Assembly: GCA_032158295.1 (NCBI GenBank)
Contig: CM063246.1
Location: 21,404,135-21,468,134, forward strand
Reading direction: 5' to 3'
Length of the DNA stretch: 64,000 bases
Origin: Pycnopodia helianthoides
Lineage: Eukaryota > Echinodermata > Asteroidea > Forcipulatida > Asteriidae
Part shown: piece by piece, positions 1 to 13,600 of the stretch
Position numbering within the stretch: position 1 is the first letter of the stretch
Layout of the letters: the number at the start of each line of letters is the position of its first letter
Notes under the pieces: model-generated
Databases searched by the model: none
Told to the model about the DNA's origin: nothing
The model's input: only the letters and a program-made list of their open reading frames with translations
Translations under genes and position numbers: made by a program

Positions 1-398
1 AGTACGGGACGGCACTTGAATTGCTCATGTATTGTTACCTACCTTTGGCCAATATCATAGTGCTGCTTACCACCGAACTCTGCGCTAAAAAACCCAAAGA
101 AATATGTGATTCGGAGGGGGCCGTAAGTCATTTTCTTGAGTGGGGGAATTTGAAAGCCAATTTGGAAGTCAGTTTGCCAACTCGTTGAATTCCATATTTC
201 AAAGAAGATTAGTGGTATGGGAGCCCAGCAAGCGACTCCTAATGTAAACAAAGCAACAAACTATATTCACAAATCTGCAAAGTGACTGAATCTAATTCTG
301 GATGCCTTTGTAATGCATGGTTTGCTGCTTCAGTTGCTGTCCGAAGCTCAAAAATTACTGAGAAAAATTGTTGGTGTTGCACCCCCTACACCCCCCAG

Positions 399-464
399 GT
401 AGCCACACCCGATGCTAGAAGCGCTGTTGAAAGCATCGCCGTGGAATTGGGCCCTGGACATGTG
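399..464 (+). CDS. weak exon candidate, 66 nt
   Basis: The segment follows a C-rich acceptor and ends at a gtaggg donor. Only one frame is open, giving VATPDARSAVESIAVELGPG and two more residues. It ends in phase 0, whereas the next secure exon needs a phase-1 partner, so at least one further exon would have to lie between them. I recognise no homology. It could be chance. Confidence 0.2.
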
Positions 465-866
465 GTAGGGCTTGATGGATCAGTAGGCTGTAAAAACTGT
501 TTATATTTAACATAAAATGCCATCTTGTAGTTTTGACTTTGAACTGTTTTGACCCTAACACTTGTAGGCACTGAGAAACAAGGGTAGAGTGTTTTCTGAG
601 AATTCAAAAGCTTTGCACTTTGCAATGTTTAGATAGTTTTTACTAACGACGACAGCTGTTGTGGTGTAGACTCTATTTCAAGCTCAGCACTCTCTGAATT
701 TACTTGGACTGCAAATGTGTTCCCTGAATGAATATGTAGGGAGTGGATGGCAAGAGGTCATCCGAAGTTCAAAATTTACCAATTGCACCGTCAGTTTTTT
801 TAAAATTTGTTCTTCCGATTGAAGTTGATCTGAACCAGGACAATGTTGAATGTCGGGCAGAGCGCA

Positions 867-1031
867 GGGTTCAATTTCATAAATCTGTTAATCTTGCTGA
901 GCAGAAACAGGTTACCGGCCAAAATCTCATGCATTTATATTCTTTGTGACTGGTTCCCTGCTCATTTTTGCTTAGCAGAGAAGCTTGCCGAGTAGAAATT
1001 TGTGCTTAAGAGCTTGATGAAAGTGGGCCCA
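867..1031. mobile_element. diverged palindromic MITE (GGGCCC family)
   Basis: The left end resembles GGGCCCAATTTCAT (here GGGTTCAATTTCAT) and the right end is an inverted ATGAAAGTGGGCCC. Between them are motifs such as TTGCTTAGCAG shared with the clean copies at 25865-26109, 33185-33363 and 62893-63086. This is the oldest-looking of the near full-length copies. Confidence 0.6.
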
Positions 1032-1108
1032 GGTTATAGACCCCCTTTGCATTGGCTGCCATTGCTGAGGTCAAACAATGGAAACGTGAACGCGTGTACG
1101 CGCAGCAC

Positions 1109-1181
1109 ACAACTCTCAGCCAATGATAGGTCTTCATTGACTTCAGTGAGGGCACTGTTTGGGTCTTGTGGCGTAATGTGC
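1109..1181. repeat. dispersed repeat, inverted partner at 7431-7502
   Basis: The segment running from ACAACTCT through TAGGTCTTC to CAGTGAGGGC matches the reverse complement of 7431-7502 with moderate divergence. The preceding GTGTACGCGC stretch also resembles 42599-42650. It is a dispersed element of unknown class. It also explains an exon-like AG...GT segment here, which I do not call. Confidence 0.55.
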
Positions 1182-1565
1182 AAGTGGTTTATTGGTTAGT
1201 TATCTTACATGTACCATAGAAACACAACCTGGAGCATTGCTGTGTGTGTAGTTATCTGTTTGTATCTACTTTGAGGCAATTCATGCGGGCCACCAATTTA
1301 GCTGTATGGCAAATGACATCTTTCCTATTGGTCGATCTGGAAATGGTCGCCATACAGGTAATCCCACATGGTATAGATACTCGATCCACGGCGTGCACGC
1401 CTCCGGCAGACAAGGACGACAATTGAGCTACCACTCTCCGTGTTCAAATTCCATGGCATGTACACATCTTGATTCATAGACAGTAAGCTTGTGAATCGGG
1501 CTTTGACAACATCAATTCTGAATTTCGTTTTTTCAATATTTCATGTTTGTCATGGTTGATAACAG

Positions 1566-1616
1566 ATGTTTCTCATCGGCGGAGGAGGAACAGAGAGGAT
1601 CTCCCGGAGGAGACAG
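1566..1616 (+). CDS. FHOD: FHOD linker exon a (51 nt, phase 1-1)
   Basis: The acceptor is ATAACAG and the donor is gtaaaa. Completing the first codon with G from the previous exon gives [17 protein letters not shown], a basic then acidic segment. Length is divisible by three and both ends are phase 1, so it can be skipped without breaking frame. The phase agrees with four small exons downstream. Confidence 0.7.
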
Positions 1617-4600
1617 GTAAAATTCACCTTCTGCTCATTCATAGTTTCTTATTTAATCCTGATTTTTCAATTTGGTTGCCCGCAGAAAAATCAGTAAAAG
1701 ATAAAAGGGTCATTCCATGCCAAATTACCTAAAATTCTGAAAAGTTTGGCAGGCACCGTCTTAATTATTGCTAATAAAAAAGAAAAAACCAATCCCTTAT
1801 GGGTGCCATGAACAAACACATCATTTTAGAATCCTACTTTTGATGACGTCACTTTTCCTCAAAGTACGGTGCTGTCGGACAAACAGTCCACCAACTTTAA
1901 TTATGGATACATTTTGAGACTAGAGTAAAGAGTTGTCAATTTGTTCACATTATTTTTACGATTTCGCTCACAGTCTCAACAACCGTAACAAGTCGGTCTG
2001 CCGAGGTGTCATCACCGGTTGAGAATGGAGGTATGTCAATCATTTAACTTGAAGAAGTTTGTTGAACTTGTAATAGAGTGCCTCTATTCAGATAAAGAAA
2101 CACCCTTCCCTTAATTGGTAGATAATTGTGGGGTCAATACAGTAAAGTTAATGCATGTATAATTTATGAAGTCACTATGTGCAAACTTTATGTCATCTTC
2201 GACAATGTGGGCTCTTTCTCTTTTGAGAACTGATGGTAAGTTTTCAAAAATTCCTAATGGTGGATTCTGTTTGTCTAAGTATTTTATCTTTGATGTATTT
2301 ATTTTATACTATGTGAGGGCCCCAAACGATCAGCTGTGCTGAATGGGTCACCCTCGTTAAATATGGTTTAAAATCAATCAATCGATCGATCAATCTGTTA
2401 TATTCTCCATAGAGACATAAAAAATGGATTGATTTTGTTGGAGTTTTATAAACGTTCATTCAAGACTTACCTCAATGATCACTCTTTATCCAGATGTCAG
2501 TTCTAGCTCTAGTCGGAGACGCCGCCGTCAGTCCAAGGGCGACAAAACCCCCACGGAGAGTAAGTGACAGTCGGCATGATCTGCGTGGGGATTAATGAGC
2601 ATGTTTATAACCCCCCCTTCTCCCTCTCCTCTCCTCTCCTGGAATTAAAATTCATTAAATTCAGTAAATCCCAAATCCCGGAAATCAAGTCTTGTCTTCT
2701 TCCTCCCTTTATTGATTCACTCACTCCCAACAAAAAGGAAGTCTTATCTCAAATTTAAAGGTCACATACCTATTTTTTTTCTTCTGAAATGCATGTGAAC
2801 ACAGAGTCATGATTTTGGTGTTAGAGAGGCCCTCTAAGGTCAAATTCAGAGAGGCGCTCTAAGGTCAAATTCAGAGAGGCGCTCTAAGGTCAAATCAGAG
2901 CGCGCTCTAAGTCAAATTCAGAGCGGCGCTCTAAGGTCAAATTCAGAGCGGCGCTCTAAGGTCATTTTCAGAGAGGCGCTCTTAAAATAAAAGTCAAATT
3001 CAGAGAGGCGTTCTAAGGTCAAATTTACTTTAAATCTTTAATTAAATCTTTAATCTTCCTTAATTCCTTCTTTTTCTTTGACTTAACTACTACTTTCATC
3101 AAGAAAAGGAAAACAACATTTTGGGTTCCTTTTTGTTGGAGTGTGTTTCATTTTTTGAATAAGTCTTTTTCCTGACCAGTTTGCCCTAAATTATTCTGAG
3201 ATTCCTCGGTGAAGGTGTGGAGACACTCTGTTGTGATCTTTTAGACCGTTATTAACCATCAATATAAAACAAAAAATTGAATCTTTTAAAAAAGAACGCT
3301 GAACGTGTTACTAATTAAGCTTTCTGTAACAATCTAAACAAATTGTATAAGTGTAGATACACTTCATTTTAATTTTCTCGATACTCATATGTTTTTCTAT
3401 TCAATTTTTCATTTTGTCTTTATTGAAAATGCTTTATAGTAAATACATTTTTAAAGGCAGTGGATACTTCTGGTAATTACTCTAGAAATACAATACCTTG
3501 AAAATGTACTTGGTAAGGAGCACCTGAGAGCTGCTGATAGTATAAAACATTGAAAGAATGTAGTTTTGGGTAATTTCTCACGAAAATATTTGAATCTGAG
3601 AACGGCTTTAGGCATGAAGCCTTTCTCGGGCATTTAAAAGCACACAATTCTATGCAACAGGGGTATTTTTTTCTTTTCTTTTATTATTTTCTTGCAACTT
3701 GGATGACCAATTGAGCCCAAATTTCCACAGGTGTGTTGTTTTATGTATATGTTGGGATACACCAAGTGAGGATACTAGTCTTTGACAATTACCAAAAGTA
3801 CATCCTGCCTTTAAAAACACGCGGAAACAACAAATTAAAGAGCGTTATGCTTGACCCAATTTGAAAACCCAAGTCATCCTAGGGTTGCATTCCTATAGTA
3901 CTGCTTTATTTACACCTCCCAATTGGACACCTCCTTTTGTTCTTTTAGTTAGTACTTTTATAAATATTTAGTACTTTTGTACTTGGTACTCACTCCCCAT
4001 TACCATCCTGCATGTAATCTGATATAGCGCCCACGGGGCTGCTGACCAGGCAGAGAACAAACAGACATTATGAAGGTAACTTGTACATTTCTAGCATCGA
4101 CTCTGCGCTGTTTTACAAAAGAGCAAAAAATTTGTTGCTGAAAAATGGCTACTCTTTGTAGATTAAAAAAAAGAAAAGCAAGCTTCGATTGTTAGCTCAG
4201 TGTTGTGATTGCAGTTTGTGTAAGGTAGATAAATTTCAGCGATAAAACATGCAACAACGTCTTGCACCAAGACTAGGGTCAGGGTTCGAGCCACAGCTGA
4301 AACAGTTCTTGTTTTGGGGCGCGCAAGGTGTTAGCCAGGATTTGGTAAAAGGGTGTCCAAATTTGCTGGAAACTTATAAACTGGGTGTCCAAATTGTTCA
4401 CTTACAATATGTTTACATGGAAATGACAGATAAAACAGGGGTTCCAAATTTTGAAAACAGGGTGTCCAAAAGACACCCAGACACCCCTCTGGCTGACACT
4501 ATGTGAGGCAGCGGAAGTGCACCCTCAGCATTTACATTTCAGCGGGCGAATCCATTCATGTTGAGTTTGTTTAATCCTGTCAGGCGAGGAAGGGGAGCCA

Positions 4601-7600
4601 GCGGACATTCAAGCACTCATGGCGCCGGACTGTGAGTAGCCTGCATGGAGTGGGGTGTGTCCACCAGCATGGATTGCTTCGACACACTTTTTTTTGTATT
4701 TGTTGTGATTTGATTTGTTAATAATTGCTGTTCTGCTAGCGATGTGCTTGAAAGTTTGTTTCAAAGCTTGCACCAACTTAAAAGGTAGAATCTGTCCAAA
4801 TTTTGCTTAAAAATTCCAAAACAGAGTGTAAGGGCACACACACACACACACACAAGTGTGTAAACACCTGCAATCAGGGACCTCCTACTGTCCCTCTTTT
4901 GTTTGGACTTTTTGGCAACAGCTCCCATTGGTTTTGTACACACTCTCTGACTGGGGACCTTCACCTAACCGGGGACCCTATTGTCTTTTTTTAATAGGTC
5001 CCCTGTTTGAATGTGTGTACCTACCCACCCACTGAATTGTGTAATGACCTCCAATAATTTACCCTTCTTTGTTCAACACTTTGTCCTGACAAACGTGGAC
5101 CCCATTGTTTTCCTTTGTGAAAGCAAACAGGGACCTATCGTCCCTTTTGTTGTAAGTCCTCGGTTTGAATGTCACTACAAACTCACACACCCTCTGAAGG
5201 CAAGTCGTATTTCCCAGTCCCCTCTAAAAAATCTTTTTCTGGGTACGTCACCTGTTAAACAAAAGACAGTCAGACACCCTACTGGGTATAAGCACCACGG
5301 CACACTCAAAAACAAACTTAAAGAAAATTCCATGCAGATGGTGATAGAGTCTCAACGATTTTACCTCCTGCCCTCAATTTGTGATGAAGTGAAATTTGCT
5401 TCTCTTTAAATAGCATTCGTGTGAAGTTTGAACAAGCCTGTACTAGTTTAGTGCTATATGTCAATGCTCTGAGTTCCTATGCAGGGATGCAACGTGTGGC
5501 TTTGCTGCAAGATATGCGGCTAATATTGGATAGTTAAAGTTGAGGTCGTTGCAAATATGGGAGTAAATTGTGGCATACTTTTCTTGTTGACATCAATATA
5601 TGCTTTTGTACTAAATACTAATAGATTTCTTGCTATAGAAAAAATGTTGAAATATTCCCAGAACCAGTATGAGCCAGATTGATGCTGTTGTAAACTCTCC
5701 AGGAGTCTCTCTTATTACTGGTTGCAAAAGGAAAAGCATGAATTTTTTGTTTTATCAGAAACTACAAACTACATAATTAGAGAAGGGCACAAAACCGGAA
5801 TGAGCACAGCACAAGAAAATGACTTGATGGCCATTGTGATGTTGCCCTGGCGGAAACCATTATCTGTGGACCGTGTTCATGCTGGCCCATCTTGCTCCCT
5901 GTACCCAGCACCAGTGTTTATGAATAGGGACAAATAACATACAAAATAGGAACCAGACTATTTCCCCTTCCAAACTCAGTTAGGCCTTGCTCGGATTGGC
6001 AGCTAGGCTATGGCTGTGACTGTTGCTAAGGGTGCTGCTAAGGATGTCCTATACATCAATGGATGATGACGCGGTGATGACACTGCCTAAAGATTACATT
6101 GATTTGAATGGAAAGAAAAGCAAGATGGCCGCCCCATGATAACGGTTCATTGATACAGTTGCACTTGTTGATGTAACAGTAATTGCATCTGGGATAGAGA
6201 ATGTTATTTTTAAGTTTACCCTTACACTGATGTGTGATAAGCATTGTACGTGTATACTCAGTGCTTTCCTATTTCTGCAGAGGAGAAAACATTCCACGGA
6301 CTACTCGGGTGGGATTCGAACAAAGAGAACAAAGAGTGTGCCCAGTGGAGCACTGGGCAGGCTTGGTGATCTAGCAGTTAAGGCAACTGCTCTAGAATGC
6401 TTGGGTCGTGGGTTCGAATCCCAACCAAGTACCCTGTGGATTTATTTCCGGCAGGACTGGGAAAGCACAGTGGGTACACAGTGCTGGTTATACATAGGTG
6501 TAAATTAGTGAAACAAAAGAACATTAAGCATCTTGCATTTATTCTATTGATTAACTATTTTTTTCTCTCAGGAATAATGGATTGATGAAACCTGATTAAT
6601 GTTTTGTCTTTTCCTAACAGTTTTCTCAATTCTTCTAAATTCAACTCTTTCTTTTCCCTAACTGCTTTTATCCCTGAAATATTGTCCTTGATAATGATAT
6701 TGATCAACATTAACGTTCACTTTGAATTTTCCTCTCTTCATTCATGATAATGTGTGTGAATCCTTGAAGAGTATAAACAAGCATGTTCTTGGAATTTTTG
6801 GTAAAGAGATTTGTTGTATTTTTTACCAAAACTGTTCTTTGTGTCAGAAAATAAATATTTTAGTCATGTGTAAACTAGGCTACATATTGGGACAACAGGT
6901 GGTTTTTCATTTGTGCCAAAGGTGGCCACGTCATGGACTTGTTTCCCATAGTATGTCCATTCAAACTCTTAGCCAACTCCCTTTGCAGATCTGTCGGGTG
7001 GCATTGCAGCCAGGAGGAAGCTGAGACAGGAGCAGAGGGAGCGAGAGCAGAAGGAGAAAGAGCGGCTGGAGAGAGAGCAGCGGGAAAAAGAGCTGGCGGA
7101 GAAGGCCAAAGATGAGAAGAAAGACAGCGTTCAGAGGCCGGTACCCATCATCCGGGAACCAACTCCATCTACCAGTGAAGAGCAGGAGGAGAAGAAGGAG
7201 AAACAGGGTCAGAGGTCATCATCACCAGCTTCCAGGTCAAAGGTCGAAGGGATGACTAATGGGGACTCCTCAGGTTTAGGTAATTTTACCTGTGTTTTAT
7301 TTTTTTAGTAACTTTTTATAATGTATTAGGAGTATATGGAACTTGGTCACATAACTGCAAGTTTTATTTCTTGATACTTAACAAAAATGATTTGGAAGTC
7401 TGGATTGTTAAAATATAATAATGAGTTCTTGCATATGACATCACAAGCTCAAACAGCGCCCTCACTGAGGTTAAAGGAAGACCTATAACTGGCAAAGAGT
7501 TGTACATTGCACTTGCATAAATGTACTTGCATAAATGTACATGTGAGTTTACATTGTTGGACCTCGGCAATGTCGGCCTGTGCAAGGGGTTCTGTTGTGA

Positions 7601-10600
7601 CAGTGCTCAGTTTTTAAACTCTGCAGTATTTAGCAAAGTTTTGTTTCCAAATGATTTCAATTTTGGCTTTGTTTCATTGGGAAAGTGTCGGAAGGAAATA
7701 TAATATATCTTTGATTCTGGTTTGATTGAATGCAGAAGCAATATCTAGAACTGCAATTCCAGAGAGGAACGGTGTTACGGACGACTCTGTATTTGAGAAG
7801 ACCCCAAAACCCTCAAGTAAAACCAACCATGTGGAACCATCGTCCGAGGAGACCGAGCCAGCCAAAGTCATTTTAGATAAACCTTCCTCCGGGGAAAACA
7901 AGGAACCAGTGAAGCTGACTATCGATACGAAAGCCAAGCCCGAGGAGGACAAGGTCAAGGGTAATGAGCCGCCCATGAGTGCTGGACTCTCCAACAGCAA
8001 ACGCTACCAGCTTGCCATGATGTACAATCGCAACAGCCTGGACGAGGCGACAGTGAGCAGTCCGACGCGGAAGGTGTCCACGAGCCTACAGAGCAACGAG
8101 ACCATCTCAAACAGGATTGATCAATTGCAAAAGGGCCAGTCAAGGACGAAGAAGGTGATCAAGAGTCGGCAGAGTCGCCCAAGGATATCGTAGTCGCACC
8201 TGGGAAGGTGCTGGAAGTTCAGGAGAAGTTGCAGTCTCCGGGTCCACTGTCCCCAGAAAAGGAGAAGGTAACAGGGCCCACGGGTGACAAATCTGGTGCT
8301 ATTGGCCTCGCCAAACATGGATTAAAATCCGTCAACGTCCCGGCAAAGCAGCCGACGGCGCCGGTGAACAAACCCGAGACCCTCGAGGAACGGGAGGATG
8401 CCCAGTGGGAGGAGATCCTCCGACAGAACAACCGGGAGCTGCGGGTCAACAACTGGGACTTTACGGACCTAACCAACCGGGACGATCAGAATGTCTTCTT
8501 GATCAAATCCACGTGTGCGATGGAGGGTGTTGTACCTGCCCCGCCTCCTCCGCCCATGGGTGGGGGATTTCCCCCGCCTCCACCGGCCCCGCCCATGATG
8601 CCCCCTGGGCATTATGGCACCCTTCCCCCGCCTCCTCCTCCTCTGTCGGGCACATCAATCAACGACGGGTATAATACCTACCCGCCGAAGAAGAAGAAGA
8701 CGGTTCGGCTTTTCTGGAAGGAGACGCGGCTAGACAGGTTGTCCATGTACGGCAAGAAGGACCCGAAGGAGACGATATGGGGAACGCTCGGGGATGTGAA
8801 AATCGACAAGAGAAAACTAGAGCACCTCTTTGAATCCAAGGCCAAAGAAATACTGCAGAAGGTAAGCAAGCAGGAACTTGATCCTAATGTCACAAGAGGG
8901 AGCCCTTTGAGCCTTGTATGAGGTGAAGTTGAAAATAGAAGTATCAGGAGGGTGCTGCTGTTTATTGCAGAGGTGCTGTGACGACACTTCCGTTTCAGTA
9001 CAAGTAGATGAAGATCCAGGGTCAGGTTGAGCACTGCAGAAAGTCCACAAATTTGATCATTTTGCGATTCAAAAGTGTTGTTTATTTTGTAAAATGGTTG
9101 TTTTTAGTTATGTAGGTGTCCAGCTTGCCATTAAGATAAGCTTCCTGACAAAGCCTAGAGCAGGCTTCTTGAAAAAAAAAATCAAAGACCAATAATGCCA
9201 TCTCAACATTTAAGAGTGATAGTGGAACTCACCTAAAAGGTGGACCTTAAACCAAGAGTGATAAATGCTCGAGAAGTCTTGTTACAATTTAGTGAGGTTT
9301 TAAATTCATTTATTGGGGGGGGGGGGGGGCTTGAATACTTGTGGCGTAGAAATACAAAGATTTTGTCAGGTGTAGAGTGTCTTGCAGCCTTGCTTCTCTT
9401 GAATGCATCGACTTGAAGGCATCTTGATCCCAATAATTTAAAACCTTGATGATTGGGTTGTAAACCAGCTAACTACTCTTTGAGTTCTACTTGCAGGTTA
9501 ATGTGTGGAAAGACATGCTGAAATAACACAGCATTCCTGCGATGTCTTTGTTTTTTTTCTGTTGTCGGCTCTTTTTGTGCTTGTGCCTGCACTCTCCCCC
9601 TGTATGAAAATGAAGTTTATTTGCAAACCAAAACGCATGTCTGTCTTTTTATTGTGGAGAAACGCCCCCCAAAAATACAACGTTTCAAACTTGGTGGAAC
9701 TGATATTAGATAGTGTGCTGTACAGATTCTGCTGAGCTTATAAGGAACAAGACAAATATCAAGGAAGCATGGTTTACCAGCTCTGATGAGCCCAATTTCA
9801 TGGCTCTGCTTACAGCGCCATTTTGCGATTATGGCCATCATACTTATGCCCCAACTTTCTGCGCTAGAGCTTTGTATGCAAAGATTGCTTTAAAACAACA
9901 TAAAGTATCCAAAGTTAAGTTACCCTTTCGAAACGTTAATCCGAAGTCGCAGGTTCAAGTCCCGCTCTTGTCAATTTGTCTTTGTTCAACCCCAAATTAG
10001 TTAAAATTTACCCAGCTTACCTTGTGGCTTATTACTTTTTTAAGTACGCTTACATTAATTATGGATCTTACTGCGCCATATTTTTAACACACGGCAAGCA
10101 GAGCCATGACATTGGGCCCTCGGTGTATTATGTGTATCGCTTTTGAGAAAACAGTGAATGTCCATTTAACCTTTCTTTACTTTGCCCAGCAGGGAATGAT
10201 GAAGCGCATGATGCTTGATTGCTATGTGATCTAACCACTGAATTATCTGCTTTTTTATATCCCCCTTCCTCCTTACTGTCCTCTTTCCTCCACTTCCTCC
10301 ACATCCTCCTCCTCCTCCTCCTTCGTGTTCCTGCATTTGCCTCCCCCTCGCCACTACCTCCTCAACCTTGCATCTTGATGACAAACCTCTCCACAGGACC
10401 AGGTTAGTACTGCACCACTCTGTGAGACGTAGCAAAATAAAAAAAAAAAACCTTAAGATTTCAAACTGATGAGATGTGGTGACACTTTTAATGGAAAATA
10501 TTCCAGAATGTAGATCCACTTTCCAAATGTCTGGAATGTCTGATTAAGGAACACTGACTGAGGCCCTTTTCAAAACCACGAATTTGGCTTCAGCTTCAGC

Positions 10601-13600
10601 TTAAGCTCTGTCTGTATATTTGAAGCCTGTACCGAAAGCGCACGTTTTCAAAATAACTGACAAAGCCTAAGCCGGATCTTCAGCCAAATCCTAAGCCAGA
10701 TCCTAAGCCAAGTCCTAAGCCAGATCCTAGGCCAAATCCTAGGCCAAATCCTAAGACCAGATCCTAAGCTGAATCCTAAGACAGTTCCTTAGCCAAATCC
10801 TAAGACAGATCTTAAGCCAGATTCTAAGCCGATTGTAAACCAAAGCCATGTTTTGAAAAGGGCGTAAGTGCACCTGAATCCTAGAAGACTATTAATACAA
10901 TTTAGCGAAACTCAAGAAAATAAATAACTCAGACGTTCTTGTGCAAGTTTTGTAGAGTCCAGAAGTTTTAGGAAATGAATGAAGGAAATTTAACATAAAG
11001 TCTACAAAACATCTGAATGAAATTGTGGTGAAGCAAATTAAAACTTCAGGAAGACTTCAAGACAAGTGCAACTAGGTGCATTAGAGAATAATGACAGAAT
11101 CTGTACAAAAAGAATTATTGAGGAAGTGTGGTACACAGATTTATAAACAATATGGTTGTTGATAAGGGTATTTTGAATGTGAGTTGAATCCATGGCTATT
11201 TTATTAACTGTTTGCTCCCTGCGCCTCAACTTAAGAAAATGTTTGAAATTCCGGTAGATTTATAAACAATGTGCTTGTTAATGAAGGTATTTTGAGTGTG
11301 TGTGTGGAATCCATGGCTATTTTATTAACTGTTTGCTCTCTGCACCTCAATTTAAAACAATTTGTGAAAAAATTAGGAGATTAACACATTCATCTTAAAG
11401 ATTTCTTCGAGCTTCTGTAAAAAAAAAAAAAAAATCAGGCAGTTGGTTTAATCAAGCAAAATGGTTTCCGTCTCAAAATGATTTAAGAAGCTAAAACTTT
11501 GCCACAACTATTTCTGCAAGGTTAGAACCATCGTCAAGAAATTTGATTTGTTTCTTCTGTAGGCTAACTCTCTGGCCCATAAAAGCAAATGATGGAAAGG
11601 ATTTTTGGCAACTCAGTATTCTTTCCGTGAGGCATAAATTTATTTTCTAGTTATTTCAGAGTAAATCATTGCAAGCCGCTGGGTATAAAAAAAATGGTAT
11701 CCAGAACATAGCTTGAAATTTCTATGAGCCCTAAGAATTGCTGTTGCTCTTTCAATGTTCCCTGTTAATATCTTTCCGTCTCGGATCGCAAACGAACAAT
11801 TTTCCTCGCAGAAAATTCTTGAGGCTGGCAAGAAGCATGTGATCTCGGTGCTGGACCCCAAACGCTCTAACCACATAAACATCGCTCTGACGGCCTTACC
11901 ACATCCGAGTACTATCAAGCAGGCCATTGTCAAGATGGACGGAACAGCAGTCAACAAAGAAGGCATTGAGGTAAACAGTTTTAAATATATAAAGGTTTGG
12001 GGTTGAACAAAGACAAATTGACTAGAGCGGGATTTGAACCGATGACCTCCGGATTAACGTACCGGCGCTCTACCAACTGAGATTTACCCAGTCAGTTTCT
12101 CTTGTGGTTTATTACTTTACATTTTAAATATATAAAGGACGTAAAAATCTTGTGATGGTTCTAGATTTTGTTTCGTGCTTTTGCTCAAAATTATCATTGA
12201 GGAACACATTGAAAACAGCTCACTCTATGATTTGAACTTTGCTCTGAGTAGGACCTAAGAATTTTTGGCTGGCACAAACCACTTGTATAAGGAAAATACA
12301 AGTTGGAACTTGGAACAAAAAGGCACAAATGAAGAACAATTTTTATCTGGTTTACAGAAACTCCTGTCGATGGTCCCGTCTGAAGAAGAGTCCAATCTGA
12401 TCAAGGAGTCCATGATTCTCAATCCGGACATCCCCCTGGGCTCGGCAGAGCAGTTCCTGTACATGCTCTCCAACATCACCGTCTTGAAAGCTAGACTCAG
12501 TCTGTGGCTCTTCAAGATGGACTACGAGTCGATGGAAGAGGTAACCACTTTGATTTGCATATTGACCGATCACATTTTTTCAGATGTTGACCCAACTCAC
12601 CTGACACCATCGTCGCAATACTCTTGGTTGCGCCAGTTTGGGAGTTAATGTCACTGTGTGTTACACAGTGTAGTGTGCATTTTAGGCGACACAGCGTTTA
12701 CACGCTTAATTTTTTGGGTGCAATTAGACTTCCAAAATGACAGTAGTTGCATATGGCAGTGGTGCAACAATTTAATAGAGGATGTTCTCAAAAAAAATTT
12801 GGGGTGAACCAAGACAAATTGACTAGAGCAGGGTTTGAACCTGCAACCTCCAGGTTAACATGCCGGTGCTCAACTATCTGAGCTACTCTAGCTCTATGTT
12901 GGCGGTCTCCCTTCTTTGTCGATATCTATGTTGGGGGAGGGGGGTTACCAGTCAGAAGTCATACAATTACATACTGGCCAGGGATCATTCCCAGTTATAC
13001 AGAACAACTTGGGAAGCTGCATTGAAAGGGGATCAAATAATGTGATTATGCGGACTTTGAATACAACAGACCATACTCTCTCTTGGTCTTGTGCCCTGAC
13101 TACCTCATGGTCTTGTACCCTGACTCCCCCCTACAGGAAGTAGCAGAGCCCCTGGCTGAACTGAAGAAAGGTATAGAGGATTTGAAGACGAATGAAACAT
13201 TCCGCCACATCTTGTCAATGCTACTGGCCGTGGGAAACTTCCTGAACGGGGCTCAGGTGAGTGGGATTATCTCAATCCCATCAGTATTAAGGCTGTCGGG
13301 GATTAAGAAGTTATCAACTTATACAAGGGATTGATTATATAGTTAAGTATAAGAAATGAATATCATCTGAATGCGTGGTTTTGGAAACCAACATTCGTGG
13401 GGATTTTGTTTTAAAAGTAGTAAGCTGCGTCCTTCACAACTCGCTTCTCAGCTGCGAGTAAAGGATGATTAGTTTCCCTATTATTGCAGTTTCTTCTTGT
13501 ATGCAAATTTGTATCCATTGGCGAAGAAGCTTTAATATCAGTCCTCTGTTATTATTGATTCTAAATTGGTTCTAATCTCGTAAAAATTCCTTCTTTCCCC

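Larger units (their letters stand above)
1..1565. other. upstream intron sequence of the formin gene
   Basis: No secure exon. It contains one weak exon candidate at 399-464, a diverged GGGCCC-type palindromic MITE at 867-1031, and a dispersed repeat at 1109-1181 that recurs inverted at 7431-7502. The remainder shows nothing I can name. The window begins inside the gene, because the first secure exon starts in mid-codon and the N-terminal formin domains are absent. Confidence 0.6.
8862..11811 (+). other. intron with SINE tail, pyrimidine tract, TIR element and local duplication
   Basis: About 2.95 kb. It holds a G11-type run at about 9315, a SINE 3' part at 9940-10003, a pyrimidine-rich stretch at 10262-10376 ending in a splice-acceptor-like CCACAG, the TIR element at 10563-10863, and a tandem duplication at 11138-11375. 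No conserved coding sequence is seen apart from the speculative 6-nt microexon at 10397. Confidence 0.7.

Noticed and set aside
1117..1145. AG...GT segment resembling a short exon
   Set aside because: It is part of a dispersed repeat also present inverted at 7431-7502.
1302..1357. Exon-like segment with TTTAG acceptor and gtaatc donor
   Set aside because: One frame ends in the phase needed by the next exon, but the entry phase conflicts with the other candidate and no homology is seen.
5011..5409. 132-codon open frame in an FHOD intron
   Set aside because: It lies in a decayed repeat with recurring GGGACC...ATTGTC phrases, has no recognisable family and no splice partners.
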